Assembly (NCBI RefSeq): GCF_033193315.1
Contig: NZ_CP136187.1
Coordinates: forward strand, 2,197,501-2,261,500
Reading direction: 5' to 3'
From: Agathobaculum sp. NTUH-O15-33
GTDB lineage: Bacteria; Bacillota; Clostridia; Oscillospirales; Butyricicoccaceae
Length of the DNA: 64,000 bases
Under the pieces are notes generated by a model. That model was not told the origin of the DNA. It saw only the letters and a list, made by a program, of their open reading frames with translations, and made no database searches. The translations under genes were made by a program, and so were the position numbers. This document shows, piece by piece, positions 56,315 to 64,000 of the stretch (position 1 is the first letter of the stretch; every line of letters starts with the position of its first letter).

Positions 56315-56372
56315 AGTATAGTATTGACCCCCGATTTTGTCAAGGGGTTTGGCGAAAATTATTGATAATTTT
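56315..56372 (-). promoter_or_regulatory. Consensus promoter and 18-bp palindrome of the Rrf2-rubrerythrin operon
   Basis: On the minus strand TTGACA (56338-56343), a 17-bp spacer and TATACT (56315-56320) form a near-perfect promoter. Just upstream is the palindrome AAAATTAT-TG-ATAATTTT (56355-56372), which resembles AT-rich boxes bound by Fur/PerR-type or Rrf2-type regulators. Confidence 0.75.
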
Positions 56373-56521
56373 TTTCATTAAGCATTTTCTATCGTTTGTG
56401 CCGCTTCAAGAGCGCACGGATAGCCCATGCCGGTTGTCTCTCATTTTCGTCTTTATTATCGTCAGTATATCACAAGTTCTCATAAAAGTCTATTTTTTTC
56501 ACACAAGTTCACCCCCTCTTT

Positions 56522-57358
56522 TCATTGGGGGGCAGGGCTGATTTGAATGGAAATTTGATAGACAAAATTCTCTTCCGTGCCCGAAGCCAGATAGCTGACC
56601 AGATCATATACATAGCAGTTACCGCATACCACGCGGCCTTGTTCTTCGATATATCGCAGCAGAACGCGGTATGCGTCCCCAAAGGTCTCGCTTTTGCCTT
56701 TATGCAAAATGGTGGCATAGCTGCCCGCCGGTTTTTGATACAGGCCCTCGTGTTCAAAATCCGCAGGCACGCGGCTGAAGAAAAAGCTTTCCTCATCGCT
56801 GCCGCGCAGCACGTTTTCCCGGGGAATGATCGAACCGAGCGGAAATTTGTCCGCCAGCCTATATTGCTCGCAGCGTGCAAAATGTTCGGCCAGCCGCGCG
56901 ACGATGCCCTCCGCCCGCTCTCCTTCGCCGGGCGCGAGCGGCACGGCGAGCAGCAGCTCCCTCTCCTGCCGCTCTATATACGGTTCGCCATATACCGCCC
57001 CAAGCGCCCGTTCAGTCATGGTTACCGTATGCGCGAGCATTTGCTCCATCTGCTCCAAGCGCCTGCGCTGTATGGCGATCTTTTCTTGTTTTTCGCGCAA
57101 AAGGGATAAAAAGTGATGACTGTCGTAATGCTCCAAATACCATTTGATCTCTTTCAGGCTGCTGCCCGCTTGCCCCAGCACGCGAATCAAGTCATAATCG
57201 AGAAACTGCGTGCAGGAATAACAGCGGTAACCGTTCGGCGCCACCTTATCCGGTTTTAAAATGCCGATGCGGTCATAATAAAACAACGTTTCCTTTGTCG
57301 TGCCGCATAGGCGGGCGAATTCGCCGGTGTTAAAATAAAGCTTTTGCATCTCGCTCAT
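56522..57358 (-). CDS. MerR family regulator with C-terminal effector-binding region
   Basis: The 278-residue protein has a MerR winged helix (about 5-75: FNTGEFARLCGTTKETLFYYDRIGILKP), a coiled coil (about 80-120) and a GyrI-like C-terminal ligand domain, like BmrR/Mta-type multidrug regulators. It diverges from the MATE gene, whose promoter has the 19-bp spacer typical of MerR targets. The likely role is drug-induced activation of MATE. Confidence 0.9.
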   Translation of the reverse strand: MSEMQKLYFNTGEFARLCGTTKETLFYYDRIGILKPDKVAPNGYRCYSCTQFLDYDLIRVLGQAGSSLKEIKWYLEHYDSHHFLSLLREKQEKIAIQRRRLEQMEQMLAHTVTMTERALGAVYGEPYIERQERELLLAVPLAPGEGERAEGIVARLAEHFARCEQYRLADKFPLGSIIPRENVLRGSDEESFFFSRVPADFEHEGLYQKPAGSYATILHKGKSETFGDAYRVLLRYIEEQGRVVCGNCYVYDLVSYLASGTEENFVYQISIQISPAPQ

Positions 57359-57370
57359 TGAAAAAACCTC

Positions 57371-57401
57371 TTGACTATGGTGTTACCCTATAGTTTATCA
57401 T
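57371..57401 (+). promoter_or_regulatory. MerR-type promoter of the MATE gene with 19-bp spacer
   Basis: TTGACT (57371-57376) and TATCAT (57396-57401) are 19 bp apart. The spacer carries an imperfect inverted repeat (CTATGGT and ACCCTATAG), the expected MerR-family operator position. Confidence 0.75.
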
Positions 57402-57444
57402 ATAGCTTATCGGCAATCAATCTTTGACACGGAGGAATCTTTCC

Positions 57445-58795
57445 ATGGCACCCCAATTAGAACACGAGCGGCTCTTCGGCTCCCTGCCGCCGACACGGTT
57501 GTTTTTTTCGCTGCGCGCTGCCCAGCATGGTCAGCATGGCGGTCACTTCACTCTATACGATCGCGGACGGCATCTTCGTCGGCCGCTTTATCGGCGCGGA
57601 AGCGCTGGCCGCCGTCAACCTTGTTATGCCGCTGATCATGATCAGCTTTGCGCTGGCGGACATGGTGGCGGTCGGCTCGTCCGTACAGATCGCCATTCGT
57701 CTGGGCGAACGCGACGAACACGAAGCCAACCGTATTTTTTCTTTCGCTTGCGGGCTGATCTTTGCCATTTCAGTCGCGGCCGGGGCGATCGGCTTCTTCT
57801 TTGCCGGCGATCTGATGCGCCTGCTCGGCGCGGAGGGGGCCGTGCTACGATACGCGGTCGACTATATGCGGGTATACGCGCTGTTTTCACCCGCGATCAT
57901 GATCTTTTTTGCAGTGGACAACTTTTTGCGTATTTGCGGCAAGGTGCGCTACAGCATGATCATGAACATCGTCATTTCGCTGGCCAACATCGCGCTGGAC
58001 GCGCTGTTCATCGTCGGTTTTCGCAAGGGCGTCGCCGCTGCCGCGCTCGCCTCCTGCCTGTGCCTCGCTGCGGGCACGGCGATTGGCTTTTGGCCCTTTC
58101 TGCGCGGCAGGCTGCCGCTTCGCTTTACCCGTTCTTCATTAAAGCCGCGAGCGGTTTTCAACATCGTTGCCAACGGCAGCTCGGAGTTTTTCTCCAACAT
58201 CGCCAGTTCGGTCTGCATGGTGCTGTTTAACGCGGTGCTAATGGCGCAAGGCGGCTATTTGGCCGTGGCCGCGTTCAGCGTGATCATGTATATCGACAGC
58301 GTGGTCAAATCCATTCTGTTCGGCATGTCCGACGCGCTCCAGCCCGCGATCAGCTATAACTACGGCGCGCGCGACACGCGCCGCGTGTTCGCGCTTGAAC
58401 GCCGGGTACAGCTTGCCGGGTTTTTGGTATCCATCGCCGTGCTTGCGTGGATGCTGACCGGCGCCCAAAGCATTCTCCCCTATTTCATGGAGGCAGGCAA
58501 CACCGCGCTGCTTGAACTGAGCCGCCGCGCGCTGCATCTGTTCGCCCTTTCCTATTTGGTCAGTTGGTGCGGCATTGTATCGGGGTCTTTCTTCACGGCG
58601 CTGGGTCGTCCGCTCAGCTCGCTCCTGCTTTCCTTCAGCCAAACGCTGCTGCTGCCCGGGCTGAGCCTGCTCCTTCTGCCCCGCCTGTGGGGGCTGGACG
58701 GCGTTTGGCTCTCCCCGCTCGCCGCCGGTCTGCTTGCGGCGCTTTTGTCCGCCGTCCTGCTTCGGCGCATCGTGCGCCGCCTGCGGCAGGAATAA
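57445..58795 (+). pseudogene. MATE family efflux transporter, split by a +1 frameshift
   Basis: MATE transporters export drugs or metabolites using Na+ or H+. The start ATG 57445 with GGAGGAA encodes MAPQLEHERLFGSLPPTRLF, then the frame changes at a T7 run (57502-57508). One T fewer gives LFFRCALPSMVSMAVTSLYT, and the rest (12 helices, TIADGIFVGRFIGAEALAAVN) continues to 58795. The repaired protein would be about 449 residues, the family length. As given, translation could still begin at an internal ATG/GTG but would lack the first helix. Confidence 0.9.
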
Positions 58796-58800
58796 AATAT

Positions 58801-58838
58801 GAACCGCCGTGCCAAAGGAAAATTTGGCACGGCGGTTC
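58801..58838. terminator. Terminator between MATE and phosphodiester glycosidase genes
   Basis: A perfect 16-bp stem (58801-58816 with 58823-58838) with a 6-base loop lies between convergent genes. The T-run is weak on both sides. Confidence 0.8.
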
Positions 58839-58861
58839 TTGTTATCCGGTCGTATCGACCG

Positions 58862-60049
58862 CTATTTTACCACAAAGCAATCGGGCAGGTAGCGTCCCTC
58901 CGGGTTTTGGGAAAGTGTGGTGGGGCTGGTGATCTCGCGTCCGTTATAGACCATGACCGAGGAGGAGCCGCCGTCCAGCATAGCGGCCTGATACGCGCCG
59001 TAGCGCTCCATGATCTCGCCGCAGCCCGCATAAGTGATGCCGAACGAATGCGTCTTTCGTCCATCCACAACAAGGAACATCGCGGTTTTGTCCTTGGTCT
59101 GTCCGATCGCGGTGCGCGGCTGCGCATCGTTCAGCCCTGCGTTGCGTATGATATTCTCACCGTTTAAAATGAGCACCGGCCAGAACTCCACCGCGTCGCG
59201 CAGGCTGGAGGTATCGGAAAACGCGCCGATCTGCAAGCGATCTTCATTATCAAAACCGATGATCTTCCAATCGCCGCCCTCGGCCCCTTGTATCTCGCGG
59301 CCCTCGCTCTTGAGAAAGCCGTAAGGGATACCGCCCGTGCCGTTGCCCTCATAATCGGCAAAGCCGGAAGCGTTGACGGCGAGCATCGCGTCGTAATCGC
59401 GCGCCATATCGGATACGAACGAGCCGTAAGAAAACAGCCCTTCGCATAGGCCGACGGAGACGCGCTCCGGCTGGTGGCAGAACGCGAGCTTGCCCGCATA
59501 TTCCAGACCAAGTTCATCCTCGCCGGCGATTTGGGCAATCAAAATTCCATACTCCGCGTTGATGGCGACCACGGGATCGCCCTGCGTCGTCCATAAGCCG
59601 GTATCATACCGCTTTTTGGTCGGATCGTCGCCGACAAGGTCGATATCGATCTTATCGTAGCCATCCTCTATGTATTCAGGGTTTTGCTGAATGAAAGCAT
59701 CGAAGCTTTCCGCGTCCAACTCGGAAAAGCGGCTCAAAAATTGACCGCGCGGAGTGGTTGGCGTTTCGTCGACAGGATCCGTTTCCGGTTCCCACGTACT
59801 TTCCAAGCCGGCTTGGTTGCGGTTCATCAAATACCGTTTGAGCATGACGTCGTTGATGATGTCGTGCGGGATGAACCACGTCGCCAACCACTGGTGGGTC
59901 ATGGTGCCCATGGCGGTCTCGATGTACCATTCCCGCCAGCGGGTGACGAAGTTGTTCGGTGTGTAAAGCAGAAAGGGATAGACTGCGGTGATACACACGA
60001 GTATAAAGCACGTAAAACCAAGTGCAAAGCGGTGTCGGGCGCCGTTCAT
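58862..60049 (-). CDS. Phosphodiester glycosidase (NAGPA) family protein
   Basis: The 395-residue protein has one N-terminal membrane helix (about 8-30) and a large outer domain of the NAGPA type, seen in DAMLAVNASGFADYEGNG, AIGQTKDKTAMFLVVDGR and AAMLDGGSSSVMVYNG. Family members cleave phosphodiester-linked sugars, and Firmicutes homologues probably process exopolysaccharide or cell-wall phosphodiesters. It would be anchored facing outside. GGGGAG precedes the ATG. Confidence 0.88.
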   Translation of the reverse strand: MNGARHRFALGFTCFILVCITAVYPFLLYTPNNFVTRWREWYIETAMGTMTHQWLATWFIPHDIINDVMLKRYLMNRNQAGLESTWEPETDPVDETPTTPRGQFLSRFSELDAESFDAFIQQNPEYIEDGYDKIDIDLVGDDPTKKRYDTGLWTTQGDPVVAINAEYGILIAQIAGEDELGLEYAGKLAFCHQPERVSVGLCEGLFSYGSFVSDMARDYDAMLAVNASGFADYEGNGTGGIPYGFLKSEGREIQGAEGGDWKIIGFDNEDRLQIGAFSDTSSLRDAVEFWPVLILNGENIIRNAGLNDAQPRTAIGQTKDKTAMFLVVDGRKTHSFGITYAGCGEIMERYGAYQAAMLDGGSSSVMVYNGREITSPTTLSQNPEGRYLPDCFVVK

Positions 60050-60118
60050 GGCCGTATCTCTCCCCTTATCTCTCTGTGGCTTAGGCGGTCACTATCTTTA
60101 TCTATTGATGCCGGCGGC

Positions 60119-61753
60119 TTAGCCCTTGCGGTGGCCGCGGAACGAACGCGAACGCGCCGGTCTTGCGGAGGAAGCCGCAGGCTGTCCGCCGGCTTGTTTG
60201 ACGGCGGGCGCCGCTTCCGTACGGGCCGCCATAGCCGCCGCGACCTTCTGACGGATGCGCGCGGCTGCCGCCTCGCTCAGTTCGCCGGTGCGGGCGGGGG
60301 TGTGCGCGTCGTACCGGGGTTCGTTCTGTTCATATTTTGCATAGGGGGCGCGTCCACGGCCCCGCGCGCCTGCCGAAGACGAACGCGAGCGGCGCGGCGC
60401 GGCCGCTTTGGCGCGCTGTTCCTCTCGCGCCTCCGCGGCGGGTGCGCGGCGGGCGGTCTGGCCCGCCGCGGGAGCTGCGGCCTTTGCGGCCGGCTGGCGG
60501 CGCTGCTTCTGCGCTTTTTGGCGTTGGACGTCCGCCGCGACCTCTTCCGCCGTGGCGTTTTCCGAAACCGGCTTGCGGGTCCTACCGCGGGGCGCGGGCG
60601 CGCGGCGCGCGGTCTCCTCGCCCTCCTTCGGCACATGCGGCACTTCGCCCTCGACCGGGATCGCCCGGCCGATCAGCTTTTCAATATCGGCCAGATAGGG
60701 CCGTTCGGTATGGTCGCAGAAGGAAATGGCGGTGCCTTCCTGCCCGGCGCGGCCCGTGCGGCCAATGCGGTGCACATAGGTTTCCGGAATATTGGGTAGT
60801 TCAAAATTGATAACGAGCGGCAATTCATTGATATCGATGCCGCGCGCGGCGATATCGGTCGCAACCAGAGCCGCGATCTTGCACGCCTTGAAGTCGCTCA
60901 GCGCGGTTTGGCGCTGGTTCTGCGATTTATCGCCGTGGATCGCCTTGGACTTGATGCCCGCGCGGTTCAAATCGCGCGCGACGCGGTCGGCCCCATGCTT
61001 GGTGCGGGTAAAGACCAGCGTCTGCGCAACGTTGCTTCGACGGATCACTTCCGCCAGCAGTTCCCTTTTTTCCGCTTTTTCCACAAAATACAGCTTCTGC
61101 TCGATCTTTTCAACCGGCTTGGCCGACGGGGTGATCGCAATGCGCACCGGGGTATGAAGCAGGCTGTCCGCCAGCGCTGCGATCTCCTTCGGGATGGTGG
61201 CGGAGAACAGCATGGTCTGCCGCTTTTCCGGCAGGAACTTGATGATGCGCTTGACATCCGGGAAAAAGCCCATATCCAGCATCCGGTCGGCCTCATCCAG
61301 CACGAAGCATTCGATCGAGCCAAGCGTTACGTGTCCCTGCCCCATCAGGTCCCAAAGGCGGCCCGGCGTGGCGATCAGAATATCCGCGCCGCGCTTAATC
61401 GCATCCACCTGCGGCACCTGCGACACGCCGCCGAAAATAACAGCGGCCGTGCGGCCCGTATAGCGCGCGTATTGGCAGATATTCTCGAAAATCTGCAAAG
61501 CCAGCTCGCGCGTCGGCGTTAGGATGAGCGCGCGCGGCGCGCGGCCCTTGGCGGTCTGCGCCTCCAGCCGCTGAATGATCGGCACGGCAAACGCGCAGGT
61601 CTTGCCCGTGCCCGTCTGGGCGCATCCCATGATGTCGTGCCCGTCGATCAGCGGCGGGATCGCCTTTTGCTGGATCGGCGTCGGCTCGTCATAGCCCGCC
61701 TCGTTCAAGGCCTTTAAAATGTTCTTTTCGATTCCTAATTCACTGAATTTCAT
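60119..61753 (-). CDS. DEAD-box RNA helicase
   Basis: The 544-residue protein has all DEAD-box motifs: Q motif near the start, AQTGTGKT (45-52), PTRELA, TPGR, LDEADRM, SATIP and HRIGRTGRAG. The core ends near residue 370. The tail of about 170 residues is rich in Arg, Ala, Pro and Gly and should bind RNA without fold. It resembles RhlE/CshA-type helicases of mRNA decay and ribosome assembly. The start MKFSELG at 61753 fits the family; the upstream spacing to GGGAA is long. Confidence 0.9.
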   Translation of the reverse strand: MKFSELGIEKNILKALNEAGYDEPTPIQQKAIPPLIDGHDIMGCAQTGTGKTCAFAVPIIQRLEAQTAKGRAPRALILTPTRELALQIFENICQYARYTGRTAAVIFGGVSQVPQVDAIKRGADILIATPGRLWDLMGQGHVTLGSIECFVLDEADRMLDMGFFPDVKRIIKFLPEKRQTMLFSATIPKEIAALADSLLHTPVRIAITPSAKPVEKIEQKLYFVEKAEKRELLAEVIRRSNVAQTLVFTRTKHGADRVARDLNRAGIKSKAIHGDKSQNQRQTALSDFKACKIAALVATDIAARGIDINELPLVINFELPNIPETYVHRIGRTGRAGQEGTAISFCDHTERPYLADIEKLIGRAIPVEGEVPHVPKEGEETARRAPAPRGRTRKPVSENATAEEVAADVQRQKAQKQRRQPAAKAAAPAAGQTARRAPAAEAREEQRAKAAAPRRSRSSSAGARGRGRAPYAKYEQNEPRYDAHTPARTGELSEAAAARIRQKVAAAMAARTEAAPAVKQAGGQPAASSARPARSRSFRGHRKG

Positions 61754-61808
61754 ATTGGTCGTACGATTCCCTTTCTTGTATCCGCCCGGCGGCGCAGGCA
61801 AATCCTGC

Positions 61809-61838
61809 TTGCTCGCACGGGCAAACCTGTGTTATAAT
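61809..61838 (+). promoter_or_regulatory. Promoter of the metal exporter gene
   Basis: TTGCTC (61809-61814), an 18-bp spacer and an extended -10 TGTTATAAT (-10 box 61833-61838) lie about 50 bases before the TTG start. Confidence 0.6.
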
Positions 61839-61889
61839 AATAAATAGCTGTTTTAACGTTTTCAATGCATTTTTATGAGGTGAACCCAT

Positions 61890-62726
61890 TTGTTAGAGAT
61901 CCTGTCTGATTCATTTTTCGACATCGTCAAGACCCTGCCGCTGCTTTTGCTGGTGTACGCGCTGCTTTACTACGTGGAAAACCGGCTGACGAACGCTCCC
62001 ACCTTGCTGGCCCGCGCGGCGCGGTTCGGTCCGGTCGTCGGCGCGCTGGCGGGCACGGTGCCCCAGTGCGGTTTTTCCGCCGCTGCCGCCGCGCTGTTTT
62101 CAGCGGGCTACCTCGCACCGGCCACGCTGGTCGCCGTGTTTTTGGCAACGTCGGACGAAGCGGTGCCCGTGCTGCTCGCGGGCGGCGTGGGCCTTCAAAA
62201 GGTACTTTTACTGCTCCTCGCCAAATTTGCGCTCGCGGTCGTGGGCGGCTATTTGCTGCGGCTGACCGTGTTCCGAGAAAAAAGACGCGGGCATGAACCC
62301 ATCGAGATCGAAGTGGAGGACTGCTCCTGCTGCGGCGAAGGTTCTCCGGTCGCCGTCGTTTTGTGGCGGACTCTCAAAACCGGGTTGTTCCTCTTCCTCA
62401 TCCTGCTGGCGCTGAATGGGGCGATCGCATGGATCGGCGAGGACCGCCTTTCCACCCTGCTTCTGGCGGACAGCATTTGGCAGCCGCTGCTCTGCGCGGT
62501 GCTCGGCCTTGTGCCCAGCTGCGCGATGAGCGTGCTGCTTTCCCAGCTGTTTGTAAACGGCACGATCAGCTTCGGCGCGTTAATCGCCGGATTATCCACC
62601 GGCGCGGGCTTCGGCTATATCGTACTGTTTCAGGAAAAGGCCGGCCGCCGCCGCGCGCTTCCCATCATTGCCGCCACGCTTGTGCTCGCCGTTCTGGGCG
62701 GCACGTTGCTGCAGCTTTTTGGCTAA
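61890..62726 (+). CDS. Putative ArsP_2-type heavy-metal/manganese exporter
   Basis: The 278-residue membrane protein has about eight to ten hydrophobic helices and duplicated halves: GTVPQCGFSAAAAALFSAGYL in the first and GLVPSCAMSVLLSQLFVNGTI in the second, each with a P-x-C motif. This is the putative 10-TM heavy-metal exporter family, also annotated as putative manganese transporter. A cytoplasmic loop has DCSCCGEG, a likely metal site. Start is TTG 61890 after GAGGTGA. Substrate is unproven. Confidence 0.85.
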   Translation: MLEILSDSFFDIVKTLPLLLLVYALLYYVENRLTNAPTLLARAARFGPVVGALAGTVPQCGFSAAAAALFSAGYLAPATLVAVFLATSDEAVPVLLAGGVGLQKVLLLLLAKFALAVVGGYLLRLTVFREKRRGHEPIEIEVEDCSCCGEGSPVAVVLWRTLKTGLFLFLILLALNGAIAWIGEDRLSTLLLADSIWQPLLCAVLGLVPSCAMSVLLSQLFVNGTISFGALIAGLSTGAGFGYIVLFQEKAGRRRALPIIAATLVLAVLGGTLLQLFG

Positions 62727-62750
62727 GCGTTTTCCGCTATCGTTCATTTT

Positions 62751-62819
62751 CATCCTGAACGCAGCAAAAGCTCCCCGTGTATCCGCCGGGCGCTTTTGCT
62801 TCGCTCAGGATGTTTTTTT
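62751..62819 (+). terminator. Terminator after the metal exporter gene
   Basis: CATCCTGA (62751-62758) pairs with TCAGGATG (62805-62812), and AGCAAAAGC with GCTTTTGCT inside, followed by T7. A strong plus-strand terminator. Confidence 0.88.
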
Positions 62820-62823
62820 GTTT

Positions 62824-63436
62824 TTACTCCGCCTCGTGCAGCAGTTCGAGCGCTTGCGCGGCCCAATCCATATCAACGCGGGTAAAATTCTTTGCCGAGG
62901 TAAAAAGCCGTTCCTCCACATCCTGCTTCAGGCGCTGGTACAGCGCGCCCGGCATGGCGGCGTACTGTTCCACCCCATCGGACAAAACGGCGACAAAGCG
63001 AAAATCGCCGGTGCGCGCGTCAAGCTCGTGAAAGACCAGTTCCACCACGTCAAGATCGTGCCGGAGCCGCATCAGCAGCAACAGCTTCATGATCTCTACC
63101 GCGCGGTCGTCCAGCCCAAGTTCCAAAACCGCGATCTTTTCGCGGAACGCGTTCATGGTTTCAACCTCGCGCAGCTTATAACCGGCCAGCGGGTCAAAAT
63201 CAGCCGTTGGCACGGGCTCCTCTTCATTCCAAAGCCAAACCATAAAGCCGTTTGACATATCGTGGTATAGGCAGGGGTGCACCGCCAGCACGGTTTCACC
63301 GCAGTTTGGGCACTCCACCCGGAACAGCGAAAGATCGCGCACCTTTTTCTCTCATTTCAGGCGTGCGGTCGATATTGATATGGTCAATCACCTTATGCTC
63401 GCTCTCTTCGTGGCAATGCGGGCACTGTACGGTCAT
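62824..63436 (-). pseudogene. CpXC domain zinc-binding protein, split by a +1 frameshift
   Basis: The protein has two C-P-x-C type zinc motifs, CPHC in the N-terminal part (ATG 63436, MTVQCPHCHEESEHK) and CPNCGETVLAVHPCLYHDM in the other frame, as in the CpXC family of unknown function. The frames meet at an A5 run (T5 at 63344-63348, plus strand); one A fewer gives EMREKVRDLSLFRVECPNCG and about 203 residues. The C-terminal two thirds is helical and acidic. Confidence 0.8.
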
Positions 63437-63623
63437 GCGGAACAATCCTTTCTTTCTCACGCGGCGGATATCACAAAGTGTACCCGGTATTCCGCAGCGG
63501 CAAACGCGTTTAATTCCGCCGAGCCGCCGGGAGGCTTGATTGCGGTAACTGTGCAAAAAAGCTGCTTTCCGCTATTCTAACACAAAATGTAGTTCTATTG
63601 CAAGCGCCGGGGCACAATCGCCG

Positions 63624-63980
63624 TCAGAGAAACAACACCGGATCGCGCACCGCCAGCCGAACGAGCCAAAGGACGATCCACAGCGCGATCACGCCCCAAA
63701 GCAGCGCCCGTTCCCTCTTTTTACTGCCCAGAAGCGGCTTTTTTCCAAATAAGACGTAAAGGAATACCGGCGGCAGCACAAAGATCATCGGGTGCATGCG
63801 AAGGGCCCCCGCCAGATCGCCGCGCAGCACGCTTGCCGCCGCGCGGGACAGCCCGCACCCCGGGCAGGGCACGCCGGTAAGGCGCTGCGCCGGACAACCA
63901 AAGCCGAGCACGCCCGCCGTGCCGTACGCGAGCACGGCGACGGCGAGCAGCAGCAAAAGGCCCTTCACGCCCTTGCTCAT
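63624..63980 (-). CDS. DUF2752 membrane protein
   Basis: The 118-residue protein has the DUF2752 signature GVPCPGCGLSRAA after a first membrane helix, and two more helices follow. Function unknown. Its ATG overlaps the stop of the upstream gene as TGATG. Confidence 0.9.
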   Translation of the reverse strand: MSKGVKGLLLLLAVAVLAYGTAGVLGFGCPAQRLTGVPCPGCGLSRAAASVLRGDLAGALRMHPMIFVLPPVFLYVLFGKKPLLGSKKRERALLWGVIALWIVLWLVRLAVRDPVLFL

Positions 63981-64000
63981 CAGCCCTGATAGCTCTCGCG
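63980..64000 (-). CDS. C-terminal end of an upstream gene
   Basis: Only the last six codons (RESYQG) and a TGA stop are inside the window. The stop overlaps the DUF2752 start, so the two genes are cotranscribed. Identity cannot be told. Confidence 0.5.
   Translation of the reverse strand, partial: RESYQG

Overview
The window looks like chromosomal DNA of an anaerobic, endospore-lineage Clostridia bacterium, most likely Oscillospiraceae/Butyricicoccaceae. The evidence is a GC-rich low-copy gene set with Bacillus/Clostridium gene order (spoVB-mazG-hup-rqcP-yabP-yabQ-divIC-yabR; spoIVB-spo0A; recJ-relA-dtd-MBL-hemZ), sporulation genes, Rex, a reverse rubrerythrin and an ECF-type vitamin transporter subunit. 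Family placement is inference. No rRNA, tRNA, CRISPR array, prophage or insertion sequence was seen. Nearly all genes are core or housekeeping genes, mostly on the minus strand and packed in operons with ATGA/TGATG overlaps.

Layout: 1-4.5 kb holds a PMCA-type Ca2+ ATPase divergent from metAA, with a strong palindrome in the shared promoter. 4.5-8.5 kb is acnA-icd-rex. 8.5-14.4 kb is polA-arginine phosphatase-rimI-two GNATs-small protein-tsaD. 14.6-17.4 kb is spoIVB-spo0A (spo0A frameshifted) and a long intergenic region ending in a 265-bp multi-hairpin element. 17.4-26.8 kb carries aqpZ, a P1 peptidase, a PanT-like ECF subunit beside a catalytically degenerate CoaX paralogue, pgi, glyA, nth and the intact coaX. 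27-28 kb is an unrecognised three-gene operon behind a sigma-E-like promoter. 28-32 kb has tfoX-like, rsmA, hpf, a frameshifted fumarase alpha subunit and an amidohydrolase, then an orphan promoter-terminator unit that looks like a small RNA. 32-37 kb is the yab sporulation/division cluster (mazG frameshifted). 37-45.6 kb is recJ-relA-dtd-MBL-hemZ-udk, with dtd bracketed by TTAGGAA-type repeats. 45.8-53.4 kb is a compact DNA-repair operon GNAT-radC-uvrB-QueG-like-phzF-uvrA. 53.6-64 kb contains DUF4364-lrgA-lrgB, Rrf2-reverse rubrerythrin, MerR/MATE (MATE frameshifted), a phosphodiester glycosidase, a DEAD-box helicase, a metal exporter, a frameshifted CpXC protein and a DUF2752 protein.

Five genes (spo0A, fumA alpha, mazG, MATE, CpXC) each carry exactly one extra base in a homopolymer, and in each case removing it restores a family-length protein. 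This suggests systematic sequencing error, but spo0A deserves resequencing because a real lesion would make the strain asporogenous.

The best candidates for undescribed biology are: the small RNA near 32.1 kb; the pseudokinase CoaX-PanT pair; the sigma-E-type three-gene operon; the multi-hairpin element after aqpZ; the Crp/Rex-like operator at metAA; and the repeats around dtd.
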